DNA from: Pannonibacter sp. XCT-53
GTDB lineage: Bacteria; Pseudomonadota; Alphaproteobacteria; Rhizobiales; Stappiaceae
Direction: 5' to 3'
DNA length: 64,000 bases
Assembly (NCBI RefSeq): GCF_009915765.1
Contig: NZ_JAABLQ010000002.1
Span: 434,001-498,000, forward strand
The position numbers were made by a program, and so were the translations under genes. Position 1 is the stretch's first letter. Every line of letters begins with the position of its first letter. Of this stretch, positions 32,546-40,933 are shown piece by piece. The notes under the pieces were generated by a model. That model did not search any database, was not told where the DNA came from, and was given only the letters and a program-made list of their open reading frames with translations.

Positions 32546-33630
32546 CCCAAGTCGAAACCGCGGACCTGCGTCCCGGCCACAGGATTTCCCGCGTCATCAA
32601 GGGCGGCTGGCAACTGGCCGGCGACCATGGCTCGGTCGAGCGCGAGGCCGCGATCGCCGACATGGAAGCCTTCCTCGATGCGGGCATCACGACCTTTGAC
32701 TGCGCCGACATCTACACCGGCGTGGAGGAGATGATCGGCAGCTTCATCGAGGATGTGCGCAAGCGCCGGGGGGCTGCGGTGGCCGAGCGCGCGGTCGTGC
32801 ACACCAAGCTGGTGCCGGACCTGTCGCGGCTGGCCGACATCCGCCCCGACGAGGTGGAAGCCATTGTCGACCGGTCGCTGAAGCGGCTGAAGATCGACCG
32901 GCTGCATCTGGTGCAGTTCTTCTGGTGGGATCTCGGCATCGGCGATGCGGTCTCTGCCTTCGAGGTGCTGAAGCGCTGCCAGGAGAAGGGCAAGATCGGC
33001 AGTCTCGGCACGACCAACTGGAACGAGAGGCAGATGGCCCGCTTCACGGATGCGGGCTTCGACGTGGTCTCGGCGCAGGTGCAGTATTCGATCCTCGACC
33101 GGCGTCCGGCCACGGGCCTCGCCCCCTGGGCAAAGGCGCAGGACATGCAGCTGCTGTGCTACGGCACCCTGGCCGGCGGCTTCCTGACCGAGGCTTGGCT
33201 CGGCCAGCCCGATCCGGGCTTTGCCTTCGACAACCGGTCGCTGGTCAAGTACCGGCTGATCATCGACGAGTTCGGCTCCTGGGACCTGTTCCAGACCCTG
33301 CTGGCGACGCTGAAGGCCGTCGGCGACCGGCACGGCGTGTCGCTGTCCAGCGTGGCGACGCGCTGGGTGCTGGACCAGCCGCAGGTCGCCGCGGCCATCG
33401 TCGGCGCGCGCTACGCCCGGCATCTGCCGAAGACGCTCGAGGTGTTCCGCCTGACGCTGGATGAGGACGACCGGGCGCGGATTGCCACCGTGATCGCGCA
33501 GGCGAAGGGCCCGAACGGCCCCGTCTACGGCCTTGAAGGCGACCGCACCAGCCGGCACGGGCGCATCATGAAATACAACCTCAACACCCGGCCTGACGAC
33601 CCGGTGCTGGCGGCGGCAAGCCATGGCTGA
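32542..33630 (+). CDS. Aldo-keto reductase homologue lacking the catalytic His
   Basis: A 362-residue barrel protein related to the reductase half of the 29719 fusion. D53 and Y58 (FDCADIYTG) and K89 (VVHTKLV) are present, but the position of the catalytic His is Phe127 (LVQFFWW, against LLQFHWW in the fusion). The cofactor-binding C-terminal part (GVSLSSVATRWVLDQPQVAAAIVGA) is intact. It may have altered activity, such as steroid-5-beta-reductase-like chemistry in which the His is also replaced, or an accessory role. Overlaps the next gene by 8 bp. Confidence 0.85.
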   Translation: MTQVETADLRPGHRISRVIKGGWQLAGDHGSVEREAAIADMEAFLDAGITTFDCADIYTGVEEMIGSFIEDVRKRRGAAVAERAVVHTKLVPDLSRLADIRPDEVEAIVDRSLKRLKIDRLHLVQFFWWDLGIGDAVSAFEVLKRCQEKGKIGSLGTTNWNERQMARFTDAGFDVVSAQVQYSILDRRPATGLAPWAKAQDMQLLCYGTLAGGFLTEAWLGQPDPGFAFDNRSLVKYRLIIDEFGSWDLFQTLLATLKAVGDRHGVSLSSVATRWVLDQPQVAAAIVGARYARHLPKTLEVFRLTLDEDDRARIATVIAQAKGPNGPVYGLEGDRTSRHGRIMKYNLNTRPDDPVLAAASHG

Positions 33631-34396
33631 GATCCTGCTGTCGACCCGAGGCCTGTCGCGCGACTTCAACGGCTTCCGGGCCGTCGACGACGTGTCGCTG
33701 GACATCCGCGCCGGCACCATCACCGGCCTCATCGGTCCGAACGGCGCCGGCAAGTCGACGCTGTTCAACCTGCTCACCGGCATGCTGCGGCCGAGTTCCG
33801 GCCGTGTCACCCTGAAGGGGGCCGACGTGACCGGACTTGCGCCGGATGCGCTGTTCCGCAAGGGGCTGGGGCGGACATTCCAGATCCCGCGGCCCTTTGC
33901 CCGGATGAGCGTGCTGGAAAACGTGATGATGGCGCCGGTGGCGCAGTCCGGGGAAAGCCTCCTCGGGCCGCTGCTGTTCCCCGCGCGGGTCGCCGCCGAG
34001 GAAAAGCGCAACCGCGAGCGCGCCATGGCGGTGCTGGAGTTCGTGACCCTCGCCAAGCTGGCCGACCATCCGGCCGGCAAGATCTCCGGCGGGCAGATGA
34101 AACTGCTGGAGCTGGCGCGCGTCTTGATGGGCGATCCGGCGATCATCCTGCTCGACGAGCCGGCGGCCGGCGTCAACCCGACGCTGACGGGCATCCTGAT
34201 CGAGAAGATCGAGGAGCTGAACCGGCAGGGCAAGACCTTCGTCATCATCGAACACGACATGGATTTCGTTATGCGCCACTGCGACCCGGTGATCGCGCTC
34301 GCCGAAGGCCGCGTCGTCTTCGAGGGCAGCGCCGCCGAGGCCCAGGCCAATCCGGTGCTGCTGGATGCCTATCTGGGGAGCATGGCCGATGCCTGA
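33623..34396 (+). CDS. livG: Branched-chain-type ABC importer ATPase LivG
   Basis: A 257-residue ATPase: Walker A (GPNGAGKST), the LivG-typical GLGRTFQIPRPF loop, signature (ISGGQMKLLELARVL) and Walker B (IILLDEPAAGVNP). Start ATG at 33623 overlaps the reductase stop. Together with LivF, LivH, LivM and the binding protein it forms a complete HAAT-family importer. These carry branched-chain amino acids, urea, amides or aromatic compounds; the substrate here is unknown, but the reductase/RidA context suggests a carbonyl- or imine-forming amino compound. Confidence 0.92.
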   Translation: MAEILLSTRGLSRDFNGFRAVDDVSLDIRAGTITGLIGPNGAGKSTLFNLLTGMLRPSSGRVTLKGADVTGLAPDALFRKGLGRTFQIPRPFARMSVLENVMMAPVAQSGESLLGPLLFPARVAAEEKRNRERAMAVLEFVTLAKLADHPAGKISGGQMKLLELARVLMGDPAIILLDEPAAGVNPTLTGILIEKIEELNRQGKTFVIIEHDMDFVMRHCDPVIALAEGRVVFEGSAAEAQANPVLLDAYLGSMADA

Positions 34397-35135
34397 GACG
34401 GGACCCGCCGGGGCGGGACTTGAGGTGCGCGGGCTGGTGGCCGGCTACATCCCGGACCTGCCGATCCTGAAGGACGTGTCGGTGACGGTCGCGCCGCGGA
34501 GCGTGACCGTCATCATCGGTCCGAACGGCGCCGGCAAGTCGACGCTGATCAAGGCGATTGCCGGGCTGGTGCCGGTGAGCGGGGGATCGGTGACGCTGGC
34601 GGGCCGGGCTATCACCGGTATCGCACCGGACAAGATGGCGGGCGAGGGCATCGCCTATGTGCCGCAGACCGACAACATCTTCCGCACGCTGACCATCCGC
34701 CAGAACCTGGACCTGGCCTTGCGCAAGGCGGGCGGCGAGGCGAGGGCGCGGCTCGACGAGCTGTTCAACCGGTTTCCGCCGCTGGCGGCCAAGCAGAAGG
34801 AAAAGGCCGGGGCGCTGTCGGGCGGCCAGCGGCAGTTCCTGGCGGTTGCCATGGCGCTGGCCGTGAAGCCGTCGCTGATCCTGATGGACGAACCCTCCGC
34901 CGGCCTGTCGCCGAAGGCGGCGGAAGAAGTGCTGGCGCTCGCGCGCGGGCTGACGGCACAGGGCACCACCATCCTGCTGGTCGAGCAGAACGTGAAGCAG
35001 GCGCTGCGCATCGCCGACCACTGCTACATCCTCGCCGACGGGCGCAACCAGATCGACGGATCGGCCGCCGCGCTGATCGCCGATCCGGTGGTGGGCGAGA
35101 TCTATCTGGGCGGCAAGAGGCTGAGGGCATCATGA
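34389..35135 (+). CDS. livF: Branched-chain-type ABC importer ATPase LivF
   Basis: A 248-residue ATPase. The ATG at 34389 (MPETGPAGAGLEV) overlaps the livG stop; an upstream ATG at 34365 lies deeper in livG. Walker A (GPNGAGKST), the YVPQTDNIFRTLTI segment typical of LivF, signature (LSGGQRQFLAVAMAL) and Walker B (LILMDEPSAGLSP). Its stop overlaps the permease start (ATGA). Confidence 0.92.
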   Translation: MPETGPAGAGLEVRGLVAGYIPDLPILKDVSVTVAPRSVTVIIGPNGAGKSTLIKAIAGLVPVSGGSVTLAGRAITGIAPDKMAGEGIAYVPQTDNIFRTLTIRQNLDLALRKAGGEARARLDELFNRFPPLAAKQKEKAGALSGGQRQFLAVAMALAVKPSLILMDEPSAGLSPKAAEEVLALARGLTAQGTTILLVEQNVKQALRIADHCYILADGRNQIDGSAAALIADPVVGEIYLGGKRLRAS

Positions 35136-36046
35136 TCCAATCGCTTGCCGACGGTATTCTCGTGGGGGCGGTCCTGTCGCTGGGCGCCATCGGGCTGACG
35201 ATGGTCATGCACATGCTGCGCTTTGCCAATTTCGCCCATGCGGAGCTCCTGACCATCGGCGCCTATGCGGCGCTGGTGTTCGACCGGGTGTTCCAGGGCG
35301 TGAATGCCACGCTGGGGGTGAAGCTCGCGCCGCTGACCCTGACCGGATCGCTCATCGTGGCGATGGTCATTGCCATGGCGATCACCGGTGCTTCCGCCGT
35401 GCTGATCGACCGGCTCGTCTTTCGCCGGGTGCGGGAGAAGGGCGGCGAACTGTCGATGGTCTTTGCCTCCTTCGGTGTCGCGCTGATCGTGCGCAATGTC
35501 ATCGGTCTGGTCTTCGGGCTGCATACGGAGCTCTACTCCAAGAGCATCGCCTTTGCGGTGGTGGTCAGCCGCGATCCGCTGCTGCTGATCAAGCCGGATC
35601 AGGTGTTCGTGCTGGCGGCAACGCTGGTCATCATGCTGGTGCTGCATCTGGTGCTGTCGCGCACGACGCTCGGCTATGCGTTGCGCGCCGTGGCGGAGAA
35701 CCCCTCGCTGGCGCAGGTCAACGGCATTCCGCTGCAGCGGATGATCGTGCTGATCTGGGTGATCGGCGGTGGCCTGGCGGCTACGGCCGGCATCTTCTAC
35801 GGCATGACCAACCACCTGTCGCCGGTGATGGGCCGCGACCTGGTGCTGCCGATCTTTGCCGCGGCCATCGTCGGCGGCATCGGCAGCATCTACGGCGCGG
35901 CGCTGGGCGGCATGATCGTCGGCATCGCCTCGAGCCTCGCGCTGCTGATCCTGCCCTCCGGCTACTCGCCCTCGGTTCCCTTCCTCATCATTCTCGCGGT
36001 GCTCCTGGTGCGCCCGAACGGTCTCTTCGGCGAGGTGCGCGCATGA
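35132..36046 (+). CDS. livH: Branched-chain-type ABC importer permease LivH
   Basis: A 304-residue inner-membrane protein with about eight helices. Typical LivH features: LRFANFAHAELLTIGAYAAL near residue 30, TLGYALRAVAENPSLAQVNGI in the coupling region and AAIVGGIGSIYGAALGG near 250. Translationally coupled to livF and livM. Confidence 0.92.
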   Translation: MIQSLADGILVGAVLSLGAIGLTMVMHMLRFANFAHAELLTIGAYAALVFDRVFQGVNATLGVKLAPLTLTGSLIVAMVIAMAITGASAVLIDRLVFRRVREKGGELSMVFASFGVALIVRNVIGLVFGLHTELYSKSIAFAVVVSRDPLLLIKPDQVFVLAATLVIMLVLHLVLSRTTLGYALRAVAENPSLAQVNGIPLQRMIVLIWVIGGGLAATAGIFYGMTNHLSPVMGRDLVLPIFAAAIVGGIGSIYGAALGGMIVGIASSLALLILPSGYSPSVPFLIILAVLLVRPNGLFGEVRA

Positions 36047-36996
36047 TCGGGGTGCTGTCCTATCTGGTCTTTTTCGCCACGCTGGCCTCGATCCTGGCCA
36101 TCGCCGTGCTGGGGCTGAACCTGCAGTGGGGCAACACGGGCCTCTTCAACGGCGGCGTCGCGGCCTTCTTCGGGGCCGGGGCCTATGTCACGCTGATCCT
36201 CGGCGGCCAGCCGCAGGACGAGCATCTGGGCGGCTTTGCCTTGCCCTATCTGCTGGCGCTGGCCGGCGGCATCGCGGCGGCGGGGCTGCTCGCCTGGATC
36301 GTCGGCCGGCTGACGCTGAAACTCAGGCATGACTATCTGGCGATCGCCACCTTCGGCGTTGCGGTCGCCTTCGAGAACGTCATGCGCAATGCGGAGTGGC
36401 TGACCGGCGGGGCCAAGGGCCTGCGCGGCTTCGAGCGGCCCTTGCGGGACCTGCTCGGCGACGGGCTGACCTACAACATCGCGTTCCTGACGGTGGTGCT
36501 GGTGGCTCTCGTGCTGGTCTACGGGGTGCTGCAGCGGCTGGCGGCCTCGCCCTTCGGCCGGCTGCTCCGGGCGATCCGCGAGGACGAGGACGCGGCCCGC
36601 TCGCTTGGCAAGATCCCGGCGCGGATCCGTCTCACCGCCTTTGTCACCGGCTCGGCGATCATGGGGCTGGCCGGTGGCCTTTATGGCACCTTCTATGCCT
36701 TCGTCAGCCCGCAGGACGTGCTCCCCACGCTGACCTTCCAGATCTGGGCCATGCTGATCGTCGGCGGCGCGGGCAACAACCGGGGCGCCATTGCGGGGGC
36801 CTTCCTGATCTGGGGCGCCTGGACCGCCAGCGGCTGGGCCCTCTCCCGTTTCGCGCCCGTCGAGGCGCAACTCTATACCGGTTCGATCCAGTTCATCCTG
36901 ATCGGTCTGGTCATCGTCGGCATGCTGCTCTGGCGTCCGCAAGGACTGTTTCCGGAACGGCTGGTCGTATCGCAATCGGGAAAACCCGGACATTGA
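36043..36996 (+). CDS. livM: Branched-chain-type ABC importer permease LivM
   Basis: A 317-residue membrane protein: about nine helices, GLNLQWGNTGLFNGGVAAFFG at the N-terminus, the coupling motif FGRLLRAIREDEDAARSLGK, and MLIVGGAGNNRGAIAGAF near the C-terminus. ATGA overlap with livH and 17 bp to the binding-protein gene. Confidence 0.92.
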   Translation: MIGVLSYLVFFATLASILAIAVLGLNLQWGNTGLFNGGVAAFFGAGAYVTLILGGQPQDEHLGGFALPYLLALAGGIAAAGLLAWIVGRLTLKLRHDYLAIATFGVAVAFENVMRNAEWLTGGAKGLRGFERPLRDLLGDGLTYNIAFLTVVLVALVLVYGVLQRLAASPFGRLLRAIREDEDAARSLGKIPARIRLTAFVTGSAIMGLAGGLYGTFYAFVSPQDVLPTLTFQIWAMLIVGGAGNNRGAIAGAFLIWGAWTASGWALSRFAPVEAQLYTGSIQFILIGLVIVGMLLWRPQGLFPERLVVSQSGKPGH

Positions 36997-37013
36997 GCAG
37001 AGGGGACTAGAAG

Positions 37014-38285
37014 ATGACGATGAAGCGGAGTGTCCAGACAGCCGGGCTTGGGCTGGTTCTCGGACTGGGGCTGGTGCCCGTGGCGGGAGAGGCCATGGCA
37101 CAGTCCTGCACGCAGAAGATCGGCGCGGTGCTGCCGATCTCGGTCGACTGGGGCCGTCCCATCGCCGAGACGGCGAAATTCGTGGTCGAGCAGGTCAATT
37201 CCGCCGGCGGCGTTGCCGGCTGCAACATCGAGCTGGTGCTGCGCGATGACCAGACCGATCCGAAGGTGGGCGTGGACGCGGCCAAGGCGCTCGTCGACAT
37301 CGACCAGGTGCCGGTGCTGCTCGGATCGGTGTCGAGCGGCGTGTCGATGCCGATCCTGACCTCGGTGACCGTGCCGGGCAAGGTGATGCAGATGTCCTGC
37401 TGCTCGTCCTCGACCGCCTTCACCAAGCTCGCCGAACAGGGCAAGACCGAAGGCCTGTGGTTCCGCACCTTCGCCACCTCGCGCGTGCAGGCGGCCGTCG
37501 GCGCCATGGTGGCGCGCGACAAGGGCTACAAGTCGGTCGCCATCCTCTACAAGAACGACGACTGGGGCCAGGACATCGGCAAGATCGTTGCCGCCAACCT
37601 GGAGAAGCTCGGCATCAAGGTGACCGCGCAGGTGGCGCTGAACGACGCCCAGCCCTCCTACCGGGCGGAAGTGACCGAGGCGCTGGCCGGCCAGCCGGAC
37701 GCCGTCTACCTGGCGCTTTACCCGACCGAAGGGACGGCGGCCGTGCGCGAATGGCTGTCGCTCGGCGGCACGCAGAACATGATCCTGACCAACTCGCTGA
37801 AGTCCGACGACTTCCGCAAGAATGTCGGCATCGAGTATCTCGGCAACGCAGTCGGCACCGACACCGCCTCGCCGCGCACGCCGTCGGCAGAAGCCTTCGT
37901 GACGCGCTATGTCGAGAAGTTCGGCAGCCAGCCGAACGGCCCGGGCCTCGCCAACAGCTATGACGCGACCATGATCGCGCTCCTGGCGATGCAGGCGGCC
38001 GGCAAGGACGCCAAGGGTCCGCAGATTGCCGCGATGGTGGCCAAGGTGACCGATCCCAAGGGCACGCCGGTGACGGCGGACGCGGCCGGCTTTGCCGAAG
38101 CCGCCAAGATCCTCGCGGGCGGCGGCACCGTGCTCTACCAGGGCGCGACCGGCAACGTGAAGTTCGATGCCAACGGCGATGTCTCGGCTCCGGCCGTGGT
38201 GTGGAGCTTCACCAACGAGGGCACCAAGGAAGACACCTACATTCCGCTGGAAGAGGTGGATGCGTTCGTTGCCTCGATGAAATAG
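37014..38285 (+). CDS. Periplasmic amino-acid/amide-binding protein of the Liv-type importer
   Basis: A 423-residue type I binding protein. The signal peptide ends at about residue 29 (GEAMA-QS). The mature part starts KIGAVLPISVDWGRPIAETA and contains the usual GVLLGSVSSG-like and DDWGQDIGKIVAANLEKLG segments. A Cys-Cys pair (MSCCSS, near residue 126) is unusual and may form or mimic a disulfide. Last gene of the operon and followed by a strong hairpin at 38309-38340. It sets importer specificity, which cannot be read from sequence. Confidence 0.9.
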   Translation: MTMKRSVQTAGLGLVLGLGLVPVAGEAMAQSCTQKIGAVLPISVDWGRPIAETAKFVVEQVNSAGGVAGCNIELVLRDDQTDPKVGVDAAKALVDIDQVPVLLGSVSSGVSMPILTSVTVPGKVMQMSCCSSSTAFTKLAEQGKTEGLWFRTFATSRVQAAVGAMVARDKGYKSVAILYKNDDWGQDIGKIVAANLEKLGIKVTAQVALNDAQPSYRAEVTEALAGQPDAVYLALYPTEGTAAVREWLSLGGTQNMILTNSLKSDDFRKNVGIEYLGNAVGTDTASPRTPSAEAFVTRYVEKFGSQPNGPGLANSYDATMIALLAMQAAGKDAKGPQIAAMVAKVTDPKGTPVTADAAGFAEAAKILAGGGTVLYQGATGNVKFDANGDVSAPAVVWSFTNEGTKEDTYIPLEEVDAFVASMK

Positions 38286-38308
38286 GCAGTCCGACAGGCC
38301 ATGACACA

Positions 38309-38345
38309 CGGCCGCCCCCCGGGCAAAGGGGGCGGCCGTTTGCGT
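38309..38345 (+). terminator. Terminator of the Liv-type operon
   Basis: A long GC stem (ACGGCCGCCCCC / GGGGGCGGCCGT) lies 24 bp after the binding-protein stop. The T-run after it is short (TTTGCG), so termination may be incomplete or aided by Rho. Confidence 0.65.
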
Positions 38346-38655
38346 GTCCGGATGGTGACCCGAAGTCAGCCCGGCCAGGCTGAGCGTTCAGCGAAGCGCA
38401 GAGCCGGGGCCTGTCCCGGGCCTGACCCGGGATCCAGATATCAGCCGCGCGAAGCGCGACACACGGGATCAGGCGCGAGCGGTGTCGGACTGGTCTGGTA
38501 ATGGGCTCGCTCGCGCTCGCACAGATGCGCTCGGTTCCGGATCTGTGGTTCGCTGGCGCTCACCTTGTCCGGAATGACGGAGAACCGTCGAACCTCCATG
38601 ACCAGTCTGCAAGCTCTCGGCCGCTCCCGGAGCGATGGTGGGTGGTGGCGGGGCG
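38346..38655. repeat. Dispersed intergenic repeat region
   Basis: No gene. The stretch 38501-38580 is about 90 percent identical to 29565-29644 with one indel, and 38368-38395 (CCCGGCCAGGCTGAGCGTTC...) resembles 29510-29530. An inverted pair built on CCCGGGCCTGACCCGGGATC is also present. This looks like the short palindromic repeats common between genes of alphaproteobacteria. Confidence 0.65.
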
Positions 38656-38868
38656 TCAGGAGCCCTTGCGCACAGGACGGCCGTCGCGCAGGCCGATGTC
38701 GTGTTGCAGCGAGACCGATAAGCTCCTTGTATCGATCGCGCGGAGCCTGTCGTGGTGGGGCGCGATCTCCGGCTTGCGGGCAGGTGTTTCCGGAACGGCT
38801 CTGAACAGGGAGAAAACTCCACGTTTCCAGAAGGATGCAGCGAGGCTTGTCATGGCGGGGCATTTCAT
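38656..38868 (-). CDS. Small DUF1127-like protein
   Basis: A 70-residue product (ATG at 38868; a second ATG at 38853 would give 65). The C-terminal half reads HDRLRAIDTRSLSVSLQHDIGLRDGR, similar to the conserved L-x-D-[IL]-GL-x-R/D-G end of the alphaproteobacterial DUF1127 family. It is divergent from a GcvA-like LysR regulator, a frequent arrangement for such genes. No strong ribosome-binding site is visible, so the call rests on the C-terminal motif and context. Confidence 0.5.
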   Translation of the reverse strand: MKCPAMTSLAASFWKRGVFSLFRAVPETPARKPEIAPHHDRLRAIDTRSLSVSLQHDIGLRDGRPVRKGS

Positions 38869-38950
38869 GTTGCTGTGTCTGAGGCCAAGCTAGTCCGACA
38901 TCGGGACCTGAAACCAATCAAACGTGCCGGCCAAGGCATAAGGAGCGCTG

Positions 38951-39901
38951 ATGTCTGACCTGCCGCCGCTCGCCGCCCTCCGGGTCTTTGACGCCGCTGC
39001 CCGGCTCGGCAATTTCACACGCGCGGCCGAGGAGCTGGGCATGACCCAGGCTGCGGTGAGCTATCAGATCAGGCTGCTGGAGGAGCGCAGCGGCGGGCCC
39101 CTGTTCCGGCGGGCCGCGCGGCACGTGGAGCTGACGGATCTGGGCCGTCAGCTGGCGCCAGCCGTGCATGAGGCCTTCGACCTGATCCGCGACGCCTTTG
39201 CCGGCGTGCGGGCGCAGGCGGAAGGTGCCCTGACGATCAGCTGTGTGGCGACCTTTGCCACCCAGTGGCTGGCCCGGCATCTGGGCGCGTTCCAGCTGTT
39301 GCAGCCGAGGCTGGCCGTGCGGGTGGAGACATCGGGACAGCTGGTCGACTTCGCCCGGGACACCGTCGACATCTCCATCCGCTCGGGCAAGGGGCAGTGG
39401 CCGGGCCTGACGGCGCATCTGCTGCTGCCGGCCCGCTTCACGCCCATGCTGCATCCGGACCTGGCCGCCAGCATCGGCGGCGTGCGCGAGCCGGCCGACC
39501 TGCTGAAGCTCAAGATCATCGATCCGTCCGACCCCTGGTGGCCGCAATGGTTTGCCATGGCCGGTGTCACCTGCACCGATCTCGACAGCCGGACGCAGAC
39601 CCGGCTCGGGGCCCAGATCCTGGAGGCGAATGCCGCGGCCGCCGGCCAGGGCGTCGCCATCCTGACGCCGTGGTTCTACCGCGACGAGATCGAGCGGGGG
39701 CGGCTTTACCAGCCCTTTGCCCTGACCTGCGACGACGGCAGCGGCTACTGGCTGTGCTACCCGCCCGCACGGCGCAACAGCCCGAAGATCCGGGCCTTCC
39801 GGCAGTGGATCCTCGCAGCGCTCCAGACCGAGCCGGGCACCGATGCGCCGGCCGTCAGCCCAGGGTCGCCCGCGCCACCAGCCGGGGGGCGGACGTCCTG
39901 A
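38951..39901 (+). CDS. LysR-family regulator, GcvA-like
   Basis: A 316-residue regulator with AGGAG upstream. N-terminal HTH (1-65: LAALRVFDAAARLGNFTRAA, GMTQAAVSYQIRLLEER) of the GcvA subgroup, and a substrate-binding domain from about 90. The C-terminus is Pro/Gly-rich (SPGSPAPPAGG). Its 3' end overlaps the convergent histidine-phosphatase gene by 47 bp. It probably regulates the divergent small gene and itself. Confidence 0.88.
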   Translation: MSDLPPLAALRVFDAAARLGNFTRAAEELGMTQAAVSYQIRLLEERSGGPLFRRAARHVELTDLGRQLAPAVHEAFDLIRDAFAGVRAQAEGALTISCVATFATQWLARHLGAFQLLQPRLAVRVETSGQLVDFARDTVDISIRSGKGQWPGLTAHLLLPARFTPMLHPDLAASIGGVREPADLLKLKIIDPSDPWWPQWFAMAGVTCTDLDSRTQTRLGAQILEANAAAAGQGVAILTPWFYRDEIERGRLYQPFALTCDDGSGYWLCYPPARRNSPKIRAFRQWILAALQTEPGTDAPAVSPGSPAPPAGGRTS

Positions 39902-40448
39902 GGCGGGTGGCGAGGACAAGTTCGCCGCTGGCCGGGACAATCCCCGTGAGCGCCGTGATGTTGACCTGATGGGTGACGAGGATCAGTGGCCCCGCCGCCG
40001 TCTGGCCGGCGAGCCAGTCCTCAAGGGCCCGCGTCTGTTCGCCCTCCCGGTCCCGGTCGGCAAAGAAGGAGTTGAGGGCGGGCAGTTCCTCCACCGGTCC
40101 AAGCGCCAGCAGACGCGCCGTGTCGAGGCAGCGGCACCACTGGCTGGAGTAGACCCGTGCCCCGTCAAGGCCAAGCCCGCGCAGGGCGGCGCCGATGGCC
40201 TGCGCCTGGGCGCGCCCTTCAGCCGAGAGGTTGCGCTGGGTGCTGCAGTCGCCAAGCCGGAAACCGGCCGGGTCCCCGGTGCCGGGGGCAAGCGCGTGCC
40301 GCAGCAGCCCCACCACCGTTCCGTCCTTCAGCTGCGGCACCCAGGGATGGGCGGGCGCGGCCCGGACGGGGGCCGGACCAGGCCCGGCGAGGGCTGCGAG
40401 CGCAGGGGCCAGGGACAGGGCAAGGACGGCGCGGCGGGAGAGGGGCAT
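39855..40448 (-). CDS. Exported histidine-phosphatase-family protein
   Basis: A 197-residue protein from the ATG at 40448 (MPLSRRAVLALSLAPALAAL), giving a twin-arginine-like signal peptide of about 31 residues. The fold marker is VGLLRHALAPGTGDP (R50, H51; LRHA in place of the usual RHG), followed by RNLSAEGRAQAQAIG, VYSSQWCRCLDTARLL and a second His in LILVTHQVNITAL. Phosphomonoesterase of unknown substrate, likely periplasmic. Longer frames upstream lack a signal. Confidence 0.82.
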   Translation of the reverse strand: MPLSRRAVLALSLAPALAALAGPGPAPVRAAPAHPWVPQLKDGTVVGLLRHALAPGTGDPAGFRLGDCSTQRNLSAEGRAQAQAIGAALRGLGLDGARVYSSQWCRCLDTARLLALGPVEELPALNSFFADRDREGEQTRALEDWLAGQTAAGPLILVTHQVNITALTGIVPASGELVLATRLRTSAPRLVARATLG

Positions 40449-40933
40449 GGCGAGGCTCCGCAACGAGGGCGATTCGCCAGACAAACGCGCCGGAATGCGA
40501 CGCGGATCACCGTCGCAGCCGTCGCTTGCGGGAAAAAGCGAGAAAAAATTCAATCCGCCAGCGCGGCGGGGAGGCGGGTCGCGCCCGCGAAATCTCTGTT
40601 ATTTTTGACAGGTATACACTTGGCGTGCAAACTGAATTACGCTGCGTCCATCAAGATGAAAGCGAGGACGACCGCCGCTTTCGGAGCCTTCTCCTGCCCC
40701 TGTCCCCCTGGGTGCGGCGCAACAGCTTGAACTCCAATCCATTCCGTTGATTGAAGCTTGAAGTTCCCCTCCTGATAAGTAATATCACCTAAGTTTGGCT
40801 CTGGCGGGGGTGCTCTTTGTTGAGTGTCCGCTGAGAGAGGAAGGAAATTCCTCCTGGGTCAGCTAAGGGGAATAAAAATACGGCTGCCTGATCCCGAGGA
40901 CAGCAACAACAGGAAAAGTGGAAGGAGCATTCC
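40449..40933. promoter_or_regulatory. Promoter region of the first peptide-type importer
   Basis: A 485-bp gap with an AT-rich centre. TTGAAG (40758-40763), 16 bases and TAATAT (40780-40785) make a plausible promoter with a leader of about 140 bases. Further upstream a TTGACA (40605-40610) is followed by GGTATACACT (40611-40620), which matches the first ten bases of the palindromic operator at 59325. AAGGAG precedes the ATG at 40934. Confidence 0.5.
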
